Source of the DNA: a bacterium
GTDB lineage: Bacteria > Caldisericota > Caldisericia > Cryosericales > Cryosericaceae
Assembly: GCA_021373025.1 (NCBI GenBank)
Contig: JAJFTL010000022.1
Span: 62,001 to 126,000, forward strand
Direction of reading: 5' to 3'
DNA: 64,000 nt
The translations under genes were made by a program, and so were the position numbers. Shown one piece after another: positions 1-10,485 of this stretch (positions within the stretch are counted from its first letter, which is position 1; every line of letters begins with the position of its first letter). The notes under the pieces were generated by a model. That model was not told the DNA's origin and ran no database searches. It saw only the letters and a program-made list of their open reading frames with translations.

Positions 1-2
1 TT

Positions 3-677
3 GTGAACATAGACACGATTGTACAAAACAGCAAGAATACGATTACGTCCATCAAGTATATCGAGGAAGAGAGCGCATTTCTAGCGGGTGTGTGCGCAGG
101 TCTCACCACAACAGACTTGAGCATCAGGAATATTAACGCTGACAAGGTGGTTGGCGTTGTGGCTGCAGCAGATGACCCAGTGGTAATGGCGTTCGTGAAA
201 GCCTACGAAGATGGTGTTCACTACATCGATGAGAGCATCAAGGTAGAGCGCGTCGTACTTGCAGGCATCTGGGACGACCCGGCCAAGGGAAAGCAGGCAG
301 CTCTAAGTCTCTATGACAAGAAGTGCGATGTCGTTTTTCAGGTTGCTGCGGCAACCGGTCTGGGTGTACTCCAGGCAGCCAAGGAACGCGGACTGTACGC
401 AATTGGCGTCGACACGAATCAGAACGACATTGAGCCGGGATACGTGATCGCGTCGGACATCAAGGATGTCGGCAAGACCATTGAGGATGTCTACAAGACG
501 ATCAAGGATGGTACGTACAAGCCTGGACAGGTTATTAAGTACGGCCTGAAGACTGGTACCGTTGATCTGGTAACGACTGCCACAGTACAGGTTCTTCCGC
601 AGAGGATCATCGACCGCATCGACAGCGTCCGTCAGCAAATCATCGACGGGACGCTTGTGGTACCAAAATACCAGTAG
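3..677 (+). CDS. BMP-family nucleoside ABC transporter substrate-binding protein (5' truncated)
   Basis: This is the C-terminal two thirds (224 residues) of a basic membrane protein (BMP/Med, PF02608) lipoprotein. Full-length members run about 330-360 residues, so the signal peptide and lipobox lie before the window. The frame is open to the left edge and GTG at 3 is probably internal. Family hallmarks are the EESAFLAG segment, the DDPAKGKQAALSLYD segment and YAIGVDTNQ near the ligand pocket. BMP proteins bind nucleosides, or sometimes other small ligands, outside the membrane. The ATPase and permease genes follow at once, so this is the receptor of that importer. Downstream nucleoside-cleaving enzymes favour a nucleoside ligand, which is inference. 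Confidence 0.9.
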   Translation: MNIDTIVQNSKNTITSIKYIEEESAFLAGVCAGLTTTDLSIRNINADKVVGVVAAADDPVVMAFVKAYEDGVHYIDESIKVERVVLAGIWDDPAKGKQAALSLYDKKCDVVFQVAAATGLGVLQAAKERGLYAIGVDTNQNDIEPGYVIASDIKDVGKTIEDVYKTIKDGTYKPGQVIKYGLKTGTVDLVTTATVQVLPQRIIDRIDSVRQQIIDGTLVVPKYQ

Positions 678-692
678 AACGGGCTGTTATTC

Positions 693-2240
693 GTGAGTGA
701 CGTCCTGATTGACCTGCAGCACATCAGCAAGGTGTTCCCCCCGGACACCGTGGCGCTTGCAGATGTGTCGGTATCGTTCAAGGCTGGCGAGATTCATGCG
801 TTGGTCGGGGAAAACGGAGCAGGAAAGAGTACGCTCATGAATGTGCTGTATGGTTTGGAGCACCGGGACGCGGGCGACATTGTCTTCAAAGGGGCCAAGG
901 TCGATTTCAGGACGCCACGCGAGGCCATTGCAGCCGGCATAGGCATGGTGCACCAGGAGATGCTGCTTATCCCTGAATATACAGTCTGGCAGAACGTTGT
1001 CCTGGGTACTGAGCCGGTAGGTATGTTTGGAACGGTAGATGTGCACAGGGCACGTGAAGGTGTGCGCCGGAAGATCGAGGAATTTCAGTTCAACTTGGAG
1101 GCCGATGCACTGGTTGGAGACATTTCGGTCGCTGCACGCCAGAAGGTCGAGATTCTGAAGCTACTGTATCGGAATGTCTCAGTACTTGTTCTTGATGAGC
1201 CGACGTCGGTTCTGACTCCTCAGGAGATTCCTCAGCTGTTTGGAGAGTTGCAGCGTCTCCGAGACAAAGGTCACACAATCATCTTCATATCGCATCGGCT
1301 GGATGAGGTATTAAGTTTGAGTGACCGGGTAACTGTCATGCGGCGAGGTAAGGTTGTCAGTACGTCTGCATCTTCGTCTTTGACCAAACAGGACCTTGCC
1401 CGCCAAATGGTGGGGCGTGAGGTGCTGTTTACCTCGAGACGCTCGCCACAGGAACCGGGGGACGTCGTCCTCTCAGCGCACGGGCTCAGCTCAAGTACTG
1501 TTGAGCATCACTCGGCCCTGCATGATGTGACTGTCGAAGTTCATTCTGGTGAGATCATCGGGGTGGCGGGTGTCGAAGGGAACGGCCAGTTTGAACTCGT
1601 GAACGCAATCATTGGCCTGATCCCTCTGACATCAGGCAGATTGACTGTAGGCGGAAGAGACATAACACATGCTGACATTCTTGCCAGGCGTTCTCTCATC
1701 GCCTTTGTACCACAGGATAGAGGAAAGATGGGCGCAAGTGGCGCCGCCTCAATTCTGGAGAATGCCATCATGACACACCATATCCTTGATCCAAGCTTTA
1801 GCATCGCCGGAGGGTTGGGCCTCAGCCATCGCCGTGCCACGGCATTCACAGAGCAGGTACGGAAGCAGTTCGCGGTGAGCATGGGCAGGGTGGGGGACAG
1901 CTTCCATTCGTTGTCCGGCGGCAACCAGCAGAAGGTGATTCTTGGGCGCGAGCTACTGCTCGAAACTCCATTTGTCCTGATGGACCAGCCGACACGAGGG
2001 TTGGATGTAGGGTCGATCGAGTATGTGCATGAGCTTCTTCTTGATCTGCGGAGGAGAAGGAGGGCCGTCTTGCTGATATCGGCAGACCTCGACGAGCTGT
2101 TCATGGTCGCTGACCGGATCATGGTCATGTGGCAAGGCCGGGTGGCTGCAGATCTTGCCACGGATGCGACGAGTCGGGAGGAAGTAGGGTACTACATGCT
2201 TGGGGGAAGGGAAACTGCCCATGCGGAAACAAGCTCTTAG
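693..2240 (+). CDS. Nucleoside/simple-sugar ABC transporter ATPase (two NBDs)
   Basis: A 515-residue tandem ATPase of the RbsA/MglA/NupO type that powers the BMP-dependent importer. The first nucleotide-binding domain has Walker [10 protein letters not shown] (about residue 40), signature-like ISVAARQ and Walker [10 protein letters not shown]. The second has the usual degenerate Walker A (GVEGNGQ, about residue 290) and an intact signature LSGGNQQK. Length fits the family. The GTG start at 693 lies 15 bases after the binding-protein stop. The 3' end overlaps the permease start region, which implies translational coupling. It acts at the cytoplasmic face of the membrane. Confidence 0.95.
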   Translation: MSDVLIDLQHISKVFPPDTVALADVSVSFKAGEIHALVGENGAGKSTLMNVLYGLEHRDAGDIVFKGAKVDFRTPREAIAAGIGMVHQEMLLIPEYTVWQNVVLGTEPVGMFGTVDVHRAREGVRRKIEEFQFNLEADALVGDISVAARQKVEILKLLYRNVSVLVLDEPTSVLTPQEIPQLFGELQRLRDKGHTIIFISHRLDEVLSLSDRVTVMRRGKVVSTSASSSLTKQDLARQMVGREVLFTSRRSPQEPGDVVLSAHGLSSSTVEHHSALHDVTVEVHSGEIIGVAGVEGNGQFELVNAIIGLIPLTSGRLTVGGRDITHADILARRSLIAFVPQDRGKMGASGAASILENAIMTHHILDPSFSIAGGLGLSHRRATAFTEQVRKQFAVSMGRVGDSFHSLSGGNQQKVILGRELLLETPFVLMDQPTRGLDVGSIEYVHELLLDLRRRRRAVLLISADLDELFMVADRIMVMWQGRVAADLATDATSREEVGYYMLGGRETAHAETSS

Positions 2241-3261
2241 CGGGATTCTTGGTGTTCTGGCTGCGCTACTCATTGGAGCGCTTGTCTTGCTGCTCCAAGG
2301 GTTCAACCCGGTCGTGACCTATGCTGCATTGCTCCAGTACTCGCTTTTCAGCACGTCGGGGTTCGCCGCCACGCTGACTCGGTCGGTTCCACTGGTTCTG
2401 ACGGGGCTCTCGGCTTCGATTGCGTTTGCTTCCGGTCCTGCGAACCTGGGACAGCCAGGACAGCTGATTATGGGGGCTTTGGGTGCAACTTTGGTTGGTC
2501 TGTTCGTCCGTTTGCCTACGGGACTGCTTGTTCCCCTATGCATCCTGGCGTCCCTTGCAGGCGGGGCGCTGTGGTCGGGCTTCGCAGCGTTGCTCAAGCG
2601 TGTCTTTGCCATGGATGAGTTCATCGTCACGCTTATGCTGAATTTTGTCGCCGACTACTTCGCTCTGTGGGTCATCACCTATCCCTTGTTTGATACTTCA
2701 GCTTCGAGCCCGATGACAAGGCCGATCAGCATGGCAGCGTGGCTGCCGGATGTGGGAGGAGTCAATGCCAGTGTCCTGGTCATGGTGCTTGCAACGTTCA
2801 TCTGCTGGCTGCTTATGAGCTGGGGCCGAAGTGGATACGAGTGGCGCATGACGGGACAGAATGCGCTGTTTGCAAGGATCGGTGGATGCAAGGTAGATGC
2901 CAACTATGTCAGGGTGATGCTGATCACAGGTGCGCTCGCAGGACTTGCAGGTGGGCTGATGATCATGGGTGGTCCACATCGTTTCGTGAAGGGTTTGGGC
3001 GCAAATTACGCCTGGGATGGTATCATGATAGCGGTGGTGGCCAACAACGGTATTTTGGCAACCTTTTTGTATGGACTGCTTTTCAGCATGCTGCAGCAGG
3101 GTGCAATAGGCATGGAACTGGTTACTGCTGTGCCATCCGAGTTCATCGATGTCCTGCAGGCCATCATTGTGCTGGTTGTCGTTGCAGGTAGAGTCTCACT
3201 GAACATGGTGTTTGACAAATTGGCAACCAGGCGAAAATTGCGGGAGGAGAGTAAAGAGTGA
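2221..3261 (+). CDS. ABC transporter permease, BMP nucleoside importer (NupP-like)
   Basis: A membrane permease of 346 residues from ATG 2221, of the branched-chain/simple-sugar permease superfamily (BPD_transp_2). Many hydrophobic helices are visible, and the conserved [20 protein letters not shown] segment near residue 70 is typical of NupP/YufP-like proteins. I chose ATG 2221 over the in-frame TTG at 2200 because GGGGGAAGGG sits about 9 bases before it. The first 20 bases overlap the ATPase gene and the last four overlap the next permease (GTGA). It probably forms a heterodimeric channel with the next gene product. Confidence 0.92.
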   Translation: MRKQALSGILGVLAALLIGALVLLLQGFNPVVTYAALLQYSLFSTSGFAATLTRSVPLVLTGLSASIAFASGPANLGQPGQLIMGALGATLVGLFVRLPTGLLVPLCILASLAGGALWSGFAALLKRVFAMDEFIVTLMLNFVADYFALWVITYPLFDTSASSPMTRPISMAAWLPDVGGVNASVLVMVLATFICWLLMSWGRSGYEWRMTGQNALFARIGGCKVDANYVRVMLITGALAGLAGGLMIMGGPHRFVKGLGANYAWDGIMIAVVANNGILATFLYGLLFSMLQQGAIGMELVTAVPSEFIDVLQAIIVLVVVAGRVSLNMVFDKLATRRKLREESKE

Positions 3262-4148
3262 ACCTCTTTTTTGGACTTGTCTCGGCAATGCTGGTCGGGG
3301 CGACACCGATTCTGCTGGCAGCGATTGGAGGGACATTCACCTACTATGCTGGCATCTTCAACATCGCCATGGAAGGAATGATGCTTGTTGGCGCGTTTTG
3401 TGGCGTCCTCGGGTCGTTCTTCCTCCATAGCTGGTTGCTTGGTATTTGTTGCGCGATAGCCGGGGCGCTTGTCATGGCGGGCATTTTTGTGCTGTTTGCC
3501 GTGCGACTTCATACGGATGAGTTTCTGACAGGCATAGCATTGAATCTGTTCGCTGTGGGCCTGACGACGTTCCTGCTCCGGGATATCTTCCACGTCAAGG
3601 GCGCTTTTACTGATGCAGGAATCCGCGCCATTCCCGCTCTGAGATTGCCGCTTATTGATAGCATTCCTATCCTGGGGAAGTTGCTCAGTGGGTACAATCT
3701 CATTGTCTACGTTGCCATCCTTGGGACTGGGCTTGCGGCATTTGTCATTTTCCGGACTCGTTTTGGACTGCGACTTCGCAGCGCGGGCTACAATGCGGCA
3801 TGTCTTAACTCGAGCGGAGTTCCGGCCTCCACGATACGTATCTGTTCGCTGATCATCTGCGGCGTCTACTGCGGCCTAGCTGGCGCATATCTCTCGCTCG
3901 GGTCTGTCCGGCTGTTTGCCGAAAACATGTCGGCGGGGCGAGGCTGGATCTCCCTGGCGGCAGTGATATTGGTTAGTGGCAATCCATGGGGTATTGCGAT
4001 CATCTCTCTCCTGTTCGGCTTTTTTGACGGTCTCACGGTATTCCTGCAGGGCAGTCAAATTCCGACCCAGTTCACTGCGATGATTCCTTACATTGCGACG
4101 CTCGTTTCTTTGTACTTCTATTCTATTCGCAAGGTGAGACGTTCATGA
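3258..4148 (+). CDS. ABC transporter permease, BMP nucleoside importer (NupQ-like)
   Basis: The second permease subunit, 296 residues, with the usual hydrophobic pattern and the family segment [15 protein letters not shown] near residue 30, which matches the GxxNxxxEG signature of these permeases. The GTG start at 3258 overlaps the previous stop (GTGA). The 3' end overlaps the next gene by four bases (ATGA), so the whole set is translationally coupled. It is shorter than its partner, as usual for this pair. Confidence 0.92.
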   Translation: MNLFFGLVSAMLVGATPILLAAIGGTFTYYAGIFNIAMEGMMLVGAFCGVLGSFFLHSWLLGICCAIAGALVMAGIFVLFAVRLHTDEFLTGIALNLFAVGLTTFLLRDIFHVKGAFTDAGIRAIPALRLPLIDSIPILGKLLSGYNLIVYVAILGTGLAAFVIFRTRFGLRLRSAGYNAACLNSSGVPASTIRICSLIICGVYCGLAGAYLSLGSVRLFAENMSAGRGWISLAAVILVSGNPWGIAIISLLFGFFDGLTVFLQGSQIPTQFTAMIPYIATLVSLYFYSIRKVRRS

Positions 4149-5521
4149 GCCTCAAGGCGTGGCAGGAGGAACTGGAAGTACGACGTTCCGCCATTCCAGT
4201 GGACCGACGGGTTCATGCGAGCTCTTGGCACGACCATGTGGCTGGGAAGCTTGACCAGGATGACGTCATGTTCATGCTCTGGGAGAGCACGGTACCAGGA
4301 TCTGGGGCGCCTGAGTGCTGCTACCGCGAGGCTGCGCAGTCGATGGAAAACCAGGGCTTTGACGAGCATGAGGCGGTGTCGCTTCTTCCACAAGGCTTGC
4401 AGCTGGCCCATAGTGGAGATGCTCCCGCTCTTCGTGTGCTGACTGCCCACTACCTTGAGAGACTGTTTGCGGCACCGCGAGATCCGCTGGATGCATACCT
4501 CGCATTTGAGCGGCCTGGATCGTGGGAGGAGATTCTCCCTCTCCTGCCCGCTCACGGAACTCTCCGGGATAGACCTGATGGCACCGCGGAGAAGACGCTG
4601 GCTGGATGGACAGGACAGCTCGCGGGCGGCGCGTTTGGCACAGCTATCGAGGGATACACTGGCCGGCGGATCTCAGATGTCTATGGCAATGTCCGTTCGT
4701 ACGTCACGGCGCCTGAGACGATGAATGATGATGTTGTCTATGAACTGGCACTGCTTGACGCGTTCGAGCTGCATGGTCGCAGTCTGACGTCACGGGACAT
4801 CGCCGACGAGTGGCTGCGACAACTACCGTTCGGCTGGTCAGCCGAATGGATCGCTCTCCAGAATCTGCGTGCAGGCCTCATGCCCCCCCAGTCTGGTTCC
4901 TATCGCAATCCGTATTCAGACTGGATTGGTGTGCAGATGCGTGGCATGGTGTGCGGCATGTTGGCGCCCGGCCATCCGTTGGAAGCTGCGAGACTGGCTC
5001 AGCTTGATGGAGTTGTTTCACATTCGGCCAATGGAGTGTACGGGGGCATGTATGCGGCGGCGCTTACAGCACTTGCATATGTCCGGGATGACCCACGCAG
5101 CATCGTCATCGAAGCGGCTGGATATGTCCCACGCGGAAGCGAATATGCCGCTGTTCTGGGGGAGTGCTTGGACATGGTGGCAGCTGAAAAGGATGTTTCT
5201 GCTGCGCTTGCATGGGCTGAGCAGCGATTTGAACAGTACAACTGGATTCATGCCTACCCCAATATGGCCTCAGACATCATATCGCTGTGGTATGGTGACG
5301 GGGACATGACAGAGTCCTTTGCGTTGCTGGCGCGTTTTGGGCTCGATGTAGACTGCAACGCTGGCCTTGTTGGGACGGTTCTGGGCGTGATGGGTGGCGT
5401 TCCATCCGTCTGGGCGGATCCCATCGGGGACCTGCTTGAAACATACATTCCAGGCAAAGAACAGATTTCCATTCACCTGCTGGCAGAACGAACAGCGCGA
5501 TTGGCGTCTGGTACAGAGTAA
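4145..5521 (+). CDS. ADP-ribosylglycohydrolase-family protein
   Basis: A 458-residue protein whose second two thirds match the DraG/ARH fold (PF03747). The glycine-rich segment [10 protein letters not shown] is at 161-170, an NDD metal-ligand motif is at 194-196 (family consensus DDT), and a C-terminal D-x-D lies at 401-403 within GLDVDCNAG. These acidic residues bind the dinuclear magnesium site in characterised members, so the site looks intact. The first 150 residues form an extra region that I cannot assign. ATG 4145 overlaps the permease stop (ATGA). Inside a nucleoside-uptake operon it may cleave an imported ribosyl compound (N- or O-glycosidic) and not a protein adduct; that is inference. 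Confidence 0.8.
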   Translation: MSLKAWQEELEVRRSAIPVDRRVHASSWHDHVAGKLDQDDVMFMLWESTVPGSGAPECCYREAAQSMENQGFDEHEAVSLLPQGLQLAHSGDAPALRVLTAHYLERLFAAPRDPLDAYLAFERPGSWEEILPLLPAHGTLRDRPDGTAEKTLAGWTGQLAGGAFGTAIEGYTGRRISDVYGNVRSYVTAPETMNDDVVYELALLDAFELHGRSLTSRDIADEWLRQLPFGWSAEWIALQNLRAGLMPPQSGSYRNPYSDWIGVQMRGMVCGMLAPGHPLEAARLAQLDGVVSHSANGVYGGMYAAALTALAYVRDDPRSIVIEAAGYVPRGSEYAAVLGECLDMVAAEKDVSAALAWAEQRFEQYNWIHAYPNMASDIISLWYGDGDMTESFALLARFGLDVDCNAGLVGTVLGVMGGVPSVWADPIGDLLETYIPGKEQISIHLLAERTARLASGTE

Positions 5522-5542
5522 TATTTCGAGGAGGTAACGTTC

Positions 5543-6283
5543 ATGGCACAGTTTCATCTGAGATTCGAGGCTGAGGATCTTGCGCAGTACGTCATGCTTG
5601 TTGGCAATCCGCAGAGGGCGGAACAGGTATCACACCTCCTTCAAGATGCTCGCTTGGTCAACGAGTACAGATACCTGCTTGTTTTTACCGGAACCTATGA
5701 AGGGGTCCGGCTATCTGTTGCGACAACTGGCATGGGAGCTCCTTCTACGGCAATTGTTGTTGAGGAGCTGTGCAACCTTGGTGCACGTGTGCTGCTCAGG
5801 GTTGGTTCTGCCGGTGGCATTGCACCGGATGTTGATGCCGGCGATATTGTTGTGGCGACGGGAAGCATCCGCGAAGATGGAACATCTCCGCAGTATCTTC
5901 CGCTGTCTTTTCCAGCAGTGCCTGATGCCGAGCTCCTCCAGCTGACCATGGAAGCGGCCCGGGAGATTGTCCCAACTGCAAAGCACGGCGTTGTCATCAG
6001 TAGTGACGCGTTCTATCGCAACTATGACAAGGAGAAGATGAGCTTGATGATGCAGTCCGGGGTCAAGGCGATCGAAATGGAGAGTGGTTGTGTATTCATT
6101 GTCGGTCAGTTCCGTGGCGTCCGGACATCTGCCCTCTTTGCTATCGACGGCAGTGTCACCAAGGGGGCAATTAAGCCGGCAGGCGCTGAGGGCTTGTTCA
6201 AGGCGGCAGAGGAGGAGACCATCCATATTGGATTGTCTACGTTGGTGCGGGCATCAAGAGGAGGTCTCCAGGCGTCGTCGTAG
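5543..6283 (+). CDS. Nucleoside phosphorylase (PNP/UDP family)
   Basis: A 246-residue phosphorylase of the PNP_UDP_1 family, which splits nucleosides with phosphate to a free base and (deoxy)ribose-1-phosphate in the cytosol. The N-terminal VGNPQRAE matches the phosphate-binding GxPxR motif, GMGAPSTAIVVEEL is the usual second motif, RVGSAGG contacts phosphate and ribose, and AIEMES carries the ribose-binding Met-Glu pair. The start ATG 5543 is preceded by GGAGG at good spacing. It ends the importer operon and would process what the transporter brings in. The window carries a second family member at 52025. Whether the substrate is purine or uridine is not clear from the sequence. Confidence 0.9.
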   Translation: MAQFHLRFEAEDLAQYVMLVGNPQRAEQVSHLLQDARLVNEYRYLLVFTGTYEGVRLSVATTGMGAPSTAIVVEELCNLGARVLLRVGSAGGIAPDVDAGDIVVATGSIREDGTSPQYLPLSFPAVPDAELLQLTMEAAREIVPTAKHGVVISSDAFYRNYDKEKMSLMMQSGVKAIEMESGCVFIVGQFRGVRTSALFAIDGSVTKGAIKPAGAEGLFKAAEEETIHIGLSTLVRASRGGLQASS

Positions 6284-6583
6284 AGCAGGTCAGGGAGATG
6301 TCGCGGGGATCCAAAGCAAAGCCTACGTCGCGCAGGACAAGGAATCCGCTGCCAGCGAGTGTAGCGGTCTTCGGCAGATCCTGTAAGGTCCGTGATTATC
6401 AGCAGACCTGAACCTTCGGGGACCCTGTTCTCAACAATGACTGGCGCGACTATCCGAAATTGATATGCCGTTCTCTCGGGTAAGCAAGGCCGGCATCGTT
6501 CACTCGCTCATCGGGTTCTCCTGCGTATGACCACTATTCTGTGCAGAGCTCTGCCGCTGTCGTTAGTGTTAGCACGACTCCGG
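6284..6583. other. Convergent intergenic region, no gene seen
   Basis: Three hundred bases lie between the ends of two convergent transcription units. I see no convincing ORF, tRNA, strong hairpin with a T-run, or repeat here. Confidence 0.6.
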
Positions 6584-9070
6584 TCATCCCATCCATGCGC
6601 TGATCTGATTCTGCATGGCTGCCAGACGATCGCGCTCACGTTCTTCAGTCAAGTAGCTTGAATAAATGTGCAGTATCGCCCGGTCTGTGTCAGGCAGGAC
6701 AAGCGTATACCCATCTTCCTCGCGATCCTTGACTCCTTCGACGAACTCGGCCGTATCTCGGTGAAGTTCACTCATGCGGCGCATGATTGTTCCCTTCATT
6801 TCCCAAGGGCATGGCAGTTCAATATGGCTTGGGTCGCGTACAGGAGTTTCCTGCTTCAGTGCGACGAGATCCTGTCCGGCCTTAGCAAGGGTCTCAAGGA
6901 GAATACCAATGGAGAGCATGCCATCATAGAACGGCAGGGCACGGGAGAAGATGAAGCCCCCCATGATATCTGCTCCAACGTCGGTCGTCGTCGTCTCCCT
7001 GATGATATTGCGCGGCAGAGTAGAACACCAGTGGATGTCGATACCCTGGCCCTTGATGTACTGTTCCAGCTCCACCGATGCTGTAATGGGAAGCGTGACA
7101 GAATTCACGGATCCTGACCGGTGCATGGCTGCAACCATGAGTGCCGTGGTACGGGTATCTGTCAGGATTTCACCGCTGCGGTCCACGAGAAATATTTTTT
7201 CGCCGGAGGCATCCAGAATTACGCCAAACGACGTGCCAAGCGACTTGACCACGGAAGAGAGTTTTCGCTTGGCGTCGCGGAACTCGGCTGCTGTTCTCAC
7301 TGCCCTTCGCCCATCAGCATATGCATTCAGCGAGATGATCTCGAGGCCGAATTCCCCGACAATGGCTGGAAAGAGCTGGACAGGAGTGCCGAAGGAATAG
7401 TCAATGACAAACCTGAGTCCGGACGACTGGATAGCAGGCACGTCCAAGGTGTGCAGGAAGAAGTCACGGTAGGACTCCACAACACGGGGCGGAATATCGA
7501 TGGTTCCGACCTCCTCGACATCAGCGCGGGCGAATTCCTCCCTAAAGAAGATACGCTCGATTGCTCCTTCCTGTGCCGTGGAAAGGTCGAATCCAGACCG
7601 ATCGTAGAATCGTATGTTTGTGAGCCTGCGATCGAAAGGCGATCGAATGACATGAACACCACCACTTCCAGCGAACGACTTGACGGCAAAGCGAGCCAAA
7701 GGGACGGGAGCTGCCTGAAGGTCCATGACGCGGACACCTGCACTCATCAGTCCACCAATGACGGACCTCTTGAGCATGCGCGACGACTGATGATCATCTC
7801 GAGCAGTGAACACAACTGAACCCTTGCCCAAGTAGGTGCCGTACGCGCAGCCCAATTTGGCGCACATTTCGGGAGTTACTTCGATATTGTTGACTCCCAC
7901 AATACCATACGATCCAAAGAGAGCTCTCGACCAGGCTTTGCCCCACACGACGTTGCTGGTGACAGTTGAACCTGGTTCAACCGTTTTTCCCGGCCAGATC
8001 TGAACGTCGGATTTAATAATGGATCCCTGGCCAATGATGCAGTCGTCAGCGATTGTGTTGTCACCTTCGAGAAGTACATCCTTGCCAATGTGTGCATTCT
8101 TGCAGACAATGGAGTTGGATATGCGCGCTCCCGAGTCGACAATTACCCCATCCCACAGCACCGAATTGTCGATGTCTGCCCCGCTTTGTATCACCGCATG
8201 GTCGGCGATGAAGGAGTTTCGCACGTGAGCATCGCCGACGGTCGTGCCCTTGCCAATCAGGACTGAGCCATTCAGGTCCTTGAAGCTTGAGATCTTGCTG
8301 TCTTCTCCTACCCAGACATCGCTGCCGATGCGACCGATACGCTCGCCCTGCGGCTCGAGGTCGACTTTCCCTTTCAGTACGTCTGCATGGGCATGCTTGT
8401 ACTCCCGAATGTTCCCGACGTCTCGCCAGTAGCCTGGCGCAATGTAGCCGAATAGCGGCTCATTGCGGGCCAGCAGGGTGGGAAACAGGTTCTTGGAAAA
8501 ATCTGCTTCCTTGTCTTCAGGAATGTCCTTCCAGATGGCTGGCTCTAGGACGTAGATACCAGTGTTGACGGTGTCAGAGAATACTTCGCCCCAGGATGGT
8601 TTCTCGAGAAAGCGCACAATATGACCATCGGGATCGGTAATAACGATGCCATACTCGAGTGGGTTTTCGACCCGTGACAGGGTGATGGTTGCCATCGCAT
8701 TGTGATCTCGATGATACTGAACTGCCTTGGCAAGATCGATGTCGGTAACAATGTCGGCAGCGATAACTAAGAACGTCTCCTGCAGGACTGTTCGAGCAAG
8801 TCCGACAGCTCCAGCTGTACCAAGGTCTTCTTGGCTGGTCACGTATTCGATCTTTACACCGAACTTGCTGCCGTCGCCAAAATAGCCTCGTATGGCATCA
8901 GGCTGATGATACAGGATAACGACCAAGTCATCGAATCCATGTTTTTTGAGTAGGCGAATGATATGCAGCATCATGGGGCGATTGGCAAACGGAACCATCG
9001 GTTTTGGAACGTTGATGGTCAACGGCCGCAGCCGGGTGCCAAAACCTCCTGCGAGGATAACAGCTTTCAC
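6584..9070 (-). CDS. NDP-sugar nucleotidyltransferase fused to degenerate phosphomannomutase-like domain
   Basis: An 828-residue fusion. Residues 1-235 are a sugar-1-phosphate nucleotidyltransferase (AVILAGGFGTRLRPLT, then KPMVPFANRP). About 245-370 are left-handed beta-helix hexapeptide repeats. About 385-828 resemble phosphomannomutase/phosphoglucomutase. The mutase module has lost its catalytic motifs. The serine loop TASHNP is replaced by VIRSPFDRR (about 475) and the metal loop DGDGDR by DASGEK (about 620), so it is unlikely to isomerise sugar phosphates. The start is GTG 9070, overlapping the glgA stop (GTGA) after a GGGGGTG site; longer starts would run into glgA. Family members are often named mannose-1-phosphate guanylyltransferase, but the coupling to glgA suggests it makes activated glucose. 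Confidence 0.85.
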   Translation of the reverse strand: MKAVILAGGFGTRLRPLTINVPKPMVPFANRPMMLHIIRLLKKHGFDDLVVILYHQPDAIRGYFGDGSKFGVKIEYVTSQEDLGTAGAVGLARTVLQETFLVIAADIVTDIDLAKAVQYHRDHNAMATITLSRVENPLEYGIVITDPDGHIVRFLEKPSWGEVFSDTVNTGIYVLEPAIWKDIPEDKEADFSKNLFPTLLARNEPLFGYIAPGYWRDVGNIREYKHAHADVLKGKVDLEPQGERIGRIGSDVWVGEDSKISSFKDLNGSVLIGKGTTVGDAHVRNSFIADHAVIQSGADIDNSVLWDGVIVDSGARISNSIVCKNAHIGKDVLLEGDNTIADDCIIGQGSIIKSDVQIWPGKTVEPGSTVTSNVVWGKAWSRALFGSYGIVGVNNIEVTPEMCAKLGCAYGTYLGKGSVVFTARDDHQSSRMLKRSVIGGLMSAGVRVMDLQAAPVPLARFAVKSFAGSGGVHVIRSPFDRRLTNIRFYDRSGFDLSTAQEGAIERIFFREEFARADVEEVGTIDIPPRVVESYRDFFLHTLDVPAIQSSGLRFVIDYSFGTPVQLFPAIVGEFGLEIISLNAYADGRRAVRTAAEFRDAKRKLSSVVKSLGTSFGVILDASGEKIFLVDRSGEILTDTRTTALMVAAMHRSGSVNSVTLPITASVELEQYIKGQGIDIHWCSTLPRNIIRETTTTDVGADIMGGFIFSRALPFYDGMLSIGILLETLAKAGQDLVALKQETPVRDPSHIELPCPWEMKGTIMRRMSELHRDTAEFVEGVKDREEDGYTLVLPDTDRAILHIYSSYLTEERERDRLAAMQNQISAWMG

Positions 9071-10485
9071 GAGGACACCCCCATGGCACGATATAGCGCA
9101 AGATACTCTTGTGCGCTTGCTTGCCATGAGAAATCACAGCCCATGCCAATTGCCTGAATGCGTCTCAATGAAGTCTTGTCTGTAAACAGTGCTACAGCAC
9201 GTTTCACCGCTTCCAGAAGATCAAATGAGGTTGCATCGTCAAAGCTGATACCATTTCCGAGTCCGGTCTTTGGATGAACATCCTGAATTGTGTCCTTGAG
9301 TCCTCCTGTCCTGCGCACTACAGGTATGCTTCCATAGCGCAGGGCAATCATCTGCGAAAGGCCGCATGGCTCGAAGCGCGACGGCATGAGGAAAAAGTCT
9401 GATGCTGCGTACATACGGTGGGCTAGACCCTCGTCGAACCTCCTGTTGAAAACAAAGCGGCCGTGATACTCAGCGGCCTTCTGCTCGAGAGCCGTTTCAA
9501 TGCCAGCATCGCCTGTTCCCAGGACCATCAGGTTTATGGGCAGCGACATCATGTCGTCCAAGGCTCCAAGCACAAGATCCATTCCCTTTTGGGCAACGAG
9601 GCGGGAAACCATTACAAACAGAGGTCGTCCGGAATCCGATGACATGCCGGCTTCTTGCAGGAGGCTTTCTTTGTCTCTTGCCTTTCCTGTGAGAGACGAA
9701 GAGCTGTAGAGATATGGCAAGGCGCTATCGCTCGCGGGGTCCCAGTAGGAGACATCAATACCGTTCAGAATACCGCTAAGATGCTGGCGCCTTGTCTCGA
9801 GGACACCATTCAACCGATATCCGTAATCGTCTGTCAGAATCTCGCGGGCGTAGGAGGGAGACACTGTGTTGATTCTGTCGGCCCAGACAATACCTCCCTT
9901 CAGATAATTTACTCTCCCATAGAATTCGAGGCCACGAATGGTGAATACGGAGCCTGGCAGACCGATTTCCGGGAGAACGGCGGCGGGGAAAATCCCTTGG
10001 TAGGCGATATTGTGGATCGTCAGCAGGGTTTTCTCCTGCCGTTCTGGATGGAGGACGCGAAGGTAGACAGGGAGCAGGGCTGTCTGCCAGTCGTGAACAT
10101 GAATGACGTCTGCACCTCCAAGTGCTAGGATCGTTTCAAGCGTGGCGTGCGCGAAGAAGGCAAACCGCAGCCAATTGTCGGCATAGTCTCCGTCACGCGT
10201 CGTATAAAGATCATCGCGGTCGAATAGATCGTTCTGTGCAATGAAATAGGTATGTTCATGGCGGAAAACTGCATACGACAGCGATCTGCTTCCCACAATC
10301 AGGCTTCTGCTCGTGACATGTTCCAAGGGCAGGTTCTGTGCTATGACTGCCCGATAGAGCGGCAGGATGAGGAACGTGTCGGCTCCAAGGGTGCGGAGGG
10401 CGGTTGCCAGGCTTCCTGTCACGTCACCCAAGCCGCCCGTCTTGACGTAAGGCACTGCTTCCGAAGCAACAAGGAATACTTTCAT
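9067..10485 (-). CDS. glgA: Glycogen/starch synthase GlgA (GT5)
   Basis: A 472-residue GT5 synthase, normal length, that transfers glucose from a nucleotide sugar to an alpha-1,4-glucan. The N-terminal KTGGLGDV motif (residues 16-23) binds the donor. MVSRLVAQKGMDL, and SRFEPCGLSQM with its Glu and Cys near residue 375, are conserved C-domain motifs, followed by RRTGGLKDT. ATG 10485 overlaps the upstream GalT-like gene (ATGA), and its own stop overlaps the nucleotidyltransferase start (GTGA). It therefore sits in the middle of a tightly coupled glucan operon. No glgC lies nearby. Confidence 0.96.
   Translation of the reverse strand: MKVFLVASEAVPYVKTGGLGDVTGSLATALRTLGADTFLILPLYRAVIAQNLPLEHVTSRSLIVGSRSLSYAVFRHEHTYFIAQNDLFDRDDLYTTRDGDYADNWLRFAFFAHATLETILALGGADVIHVHDWQTALLPVYLRVLHPERQEKTLLTIHNIAYQGIFPAAVLPEIGLPGSVFTIRGLEFYGRVNYLKGGIVWADRINTVSPSYAREILTDDYGYRLNGVLETRRQHLSGILNGIDVSYWDPASDSALPYLYSSSSLTGKARDKESLLQEAGMSSDSGRPLFVMVSRLVAQKGMDLVLGALDDMMSLPINLMVLGTGDAGIETALEQKAAEYHGRFVFNRRFDEGLAHRMYAASDFFLMPSRFEPCGLSQMIALRYGSIPVVRRTGGLKDTIQDVHPKTGLGNGISFDDATSFDLLEAVKRAVALFTDKTSLRRIQAIGMGCDFSWQASAQEYLALYRAMGVSS

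Noticed and set aside
3006-3593. Minus-strand open frame spanning the two permease genes
   Set aside because: It is antisense to two coupled, clearly coding permease genes.
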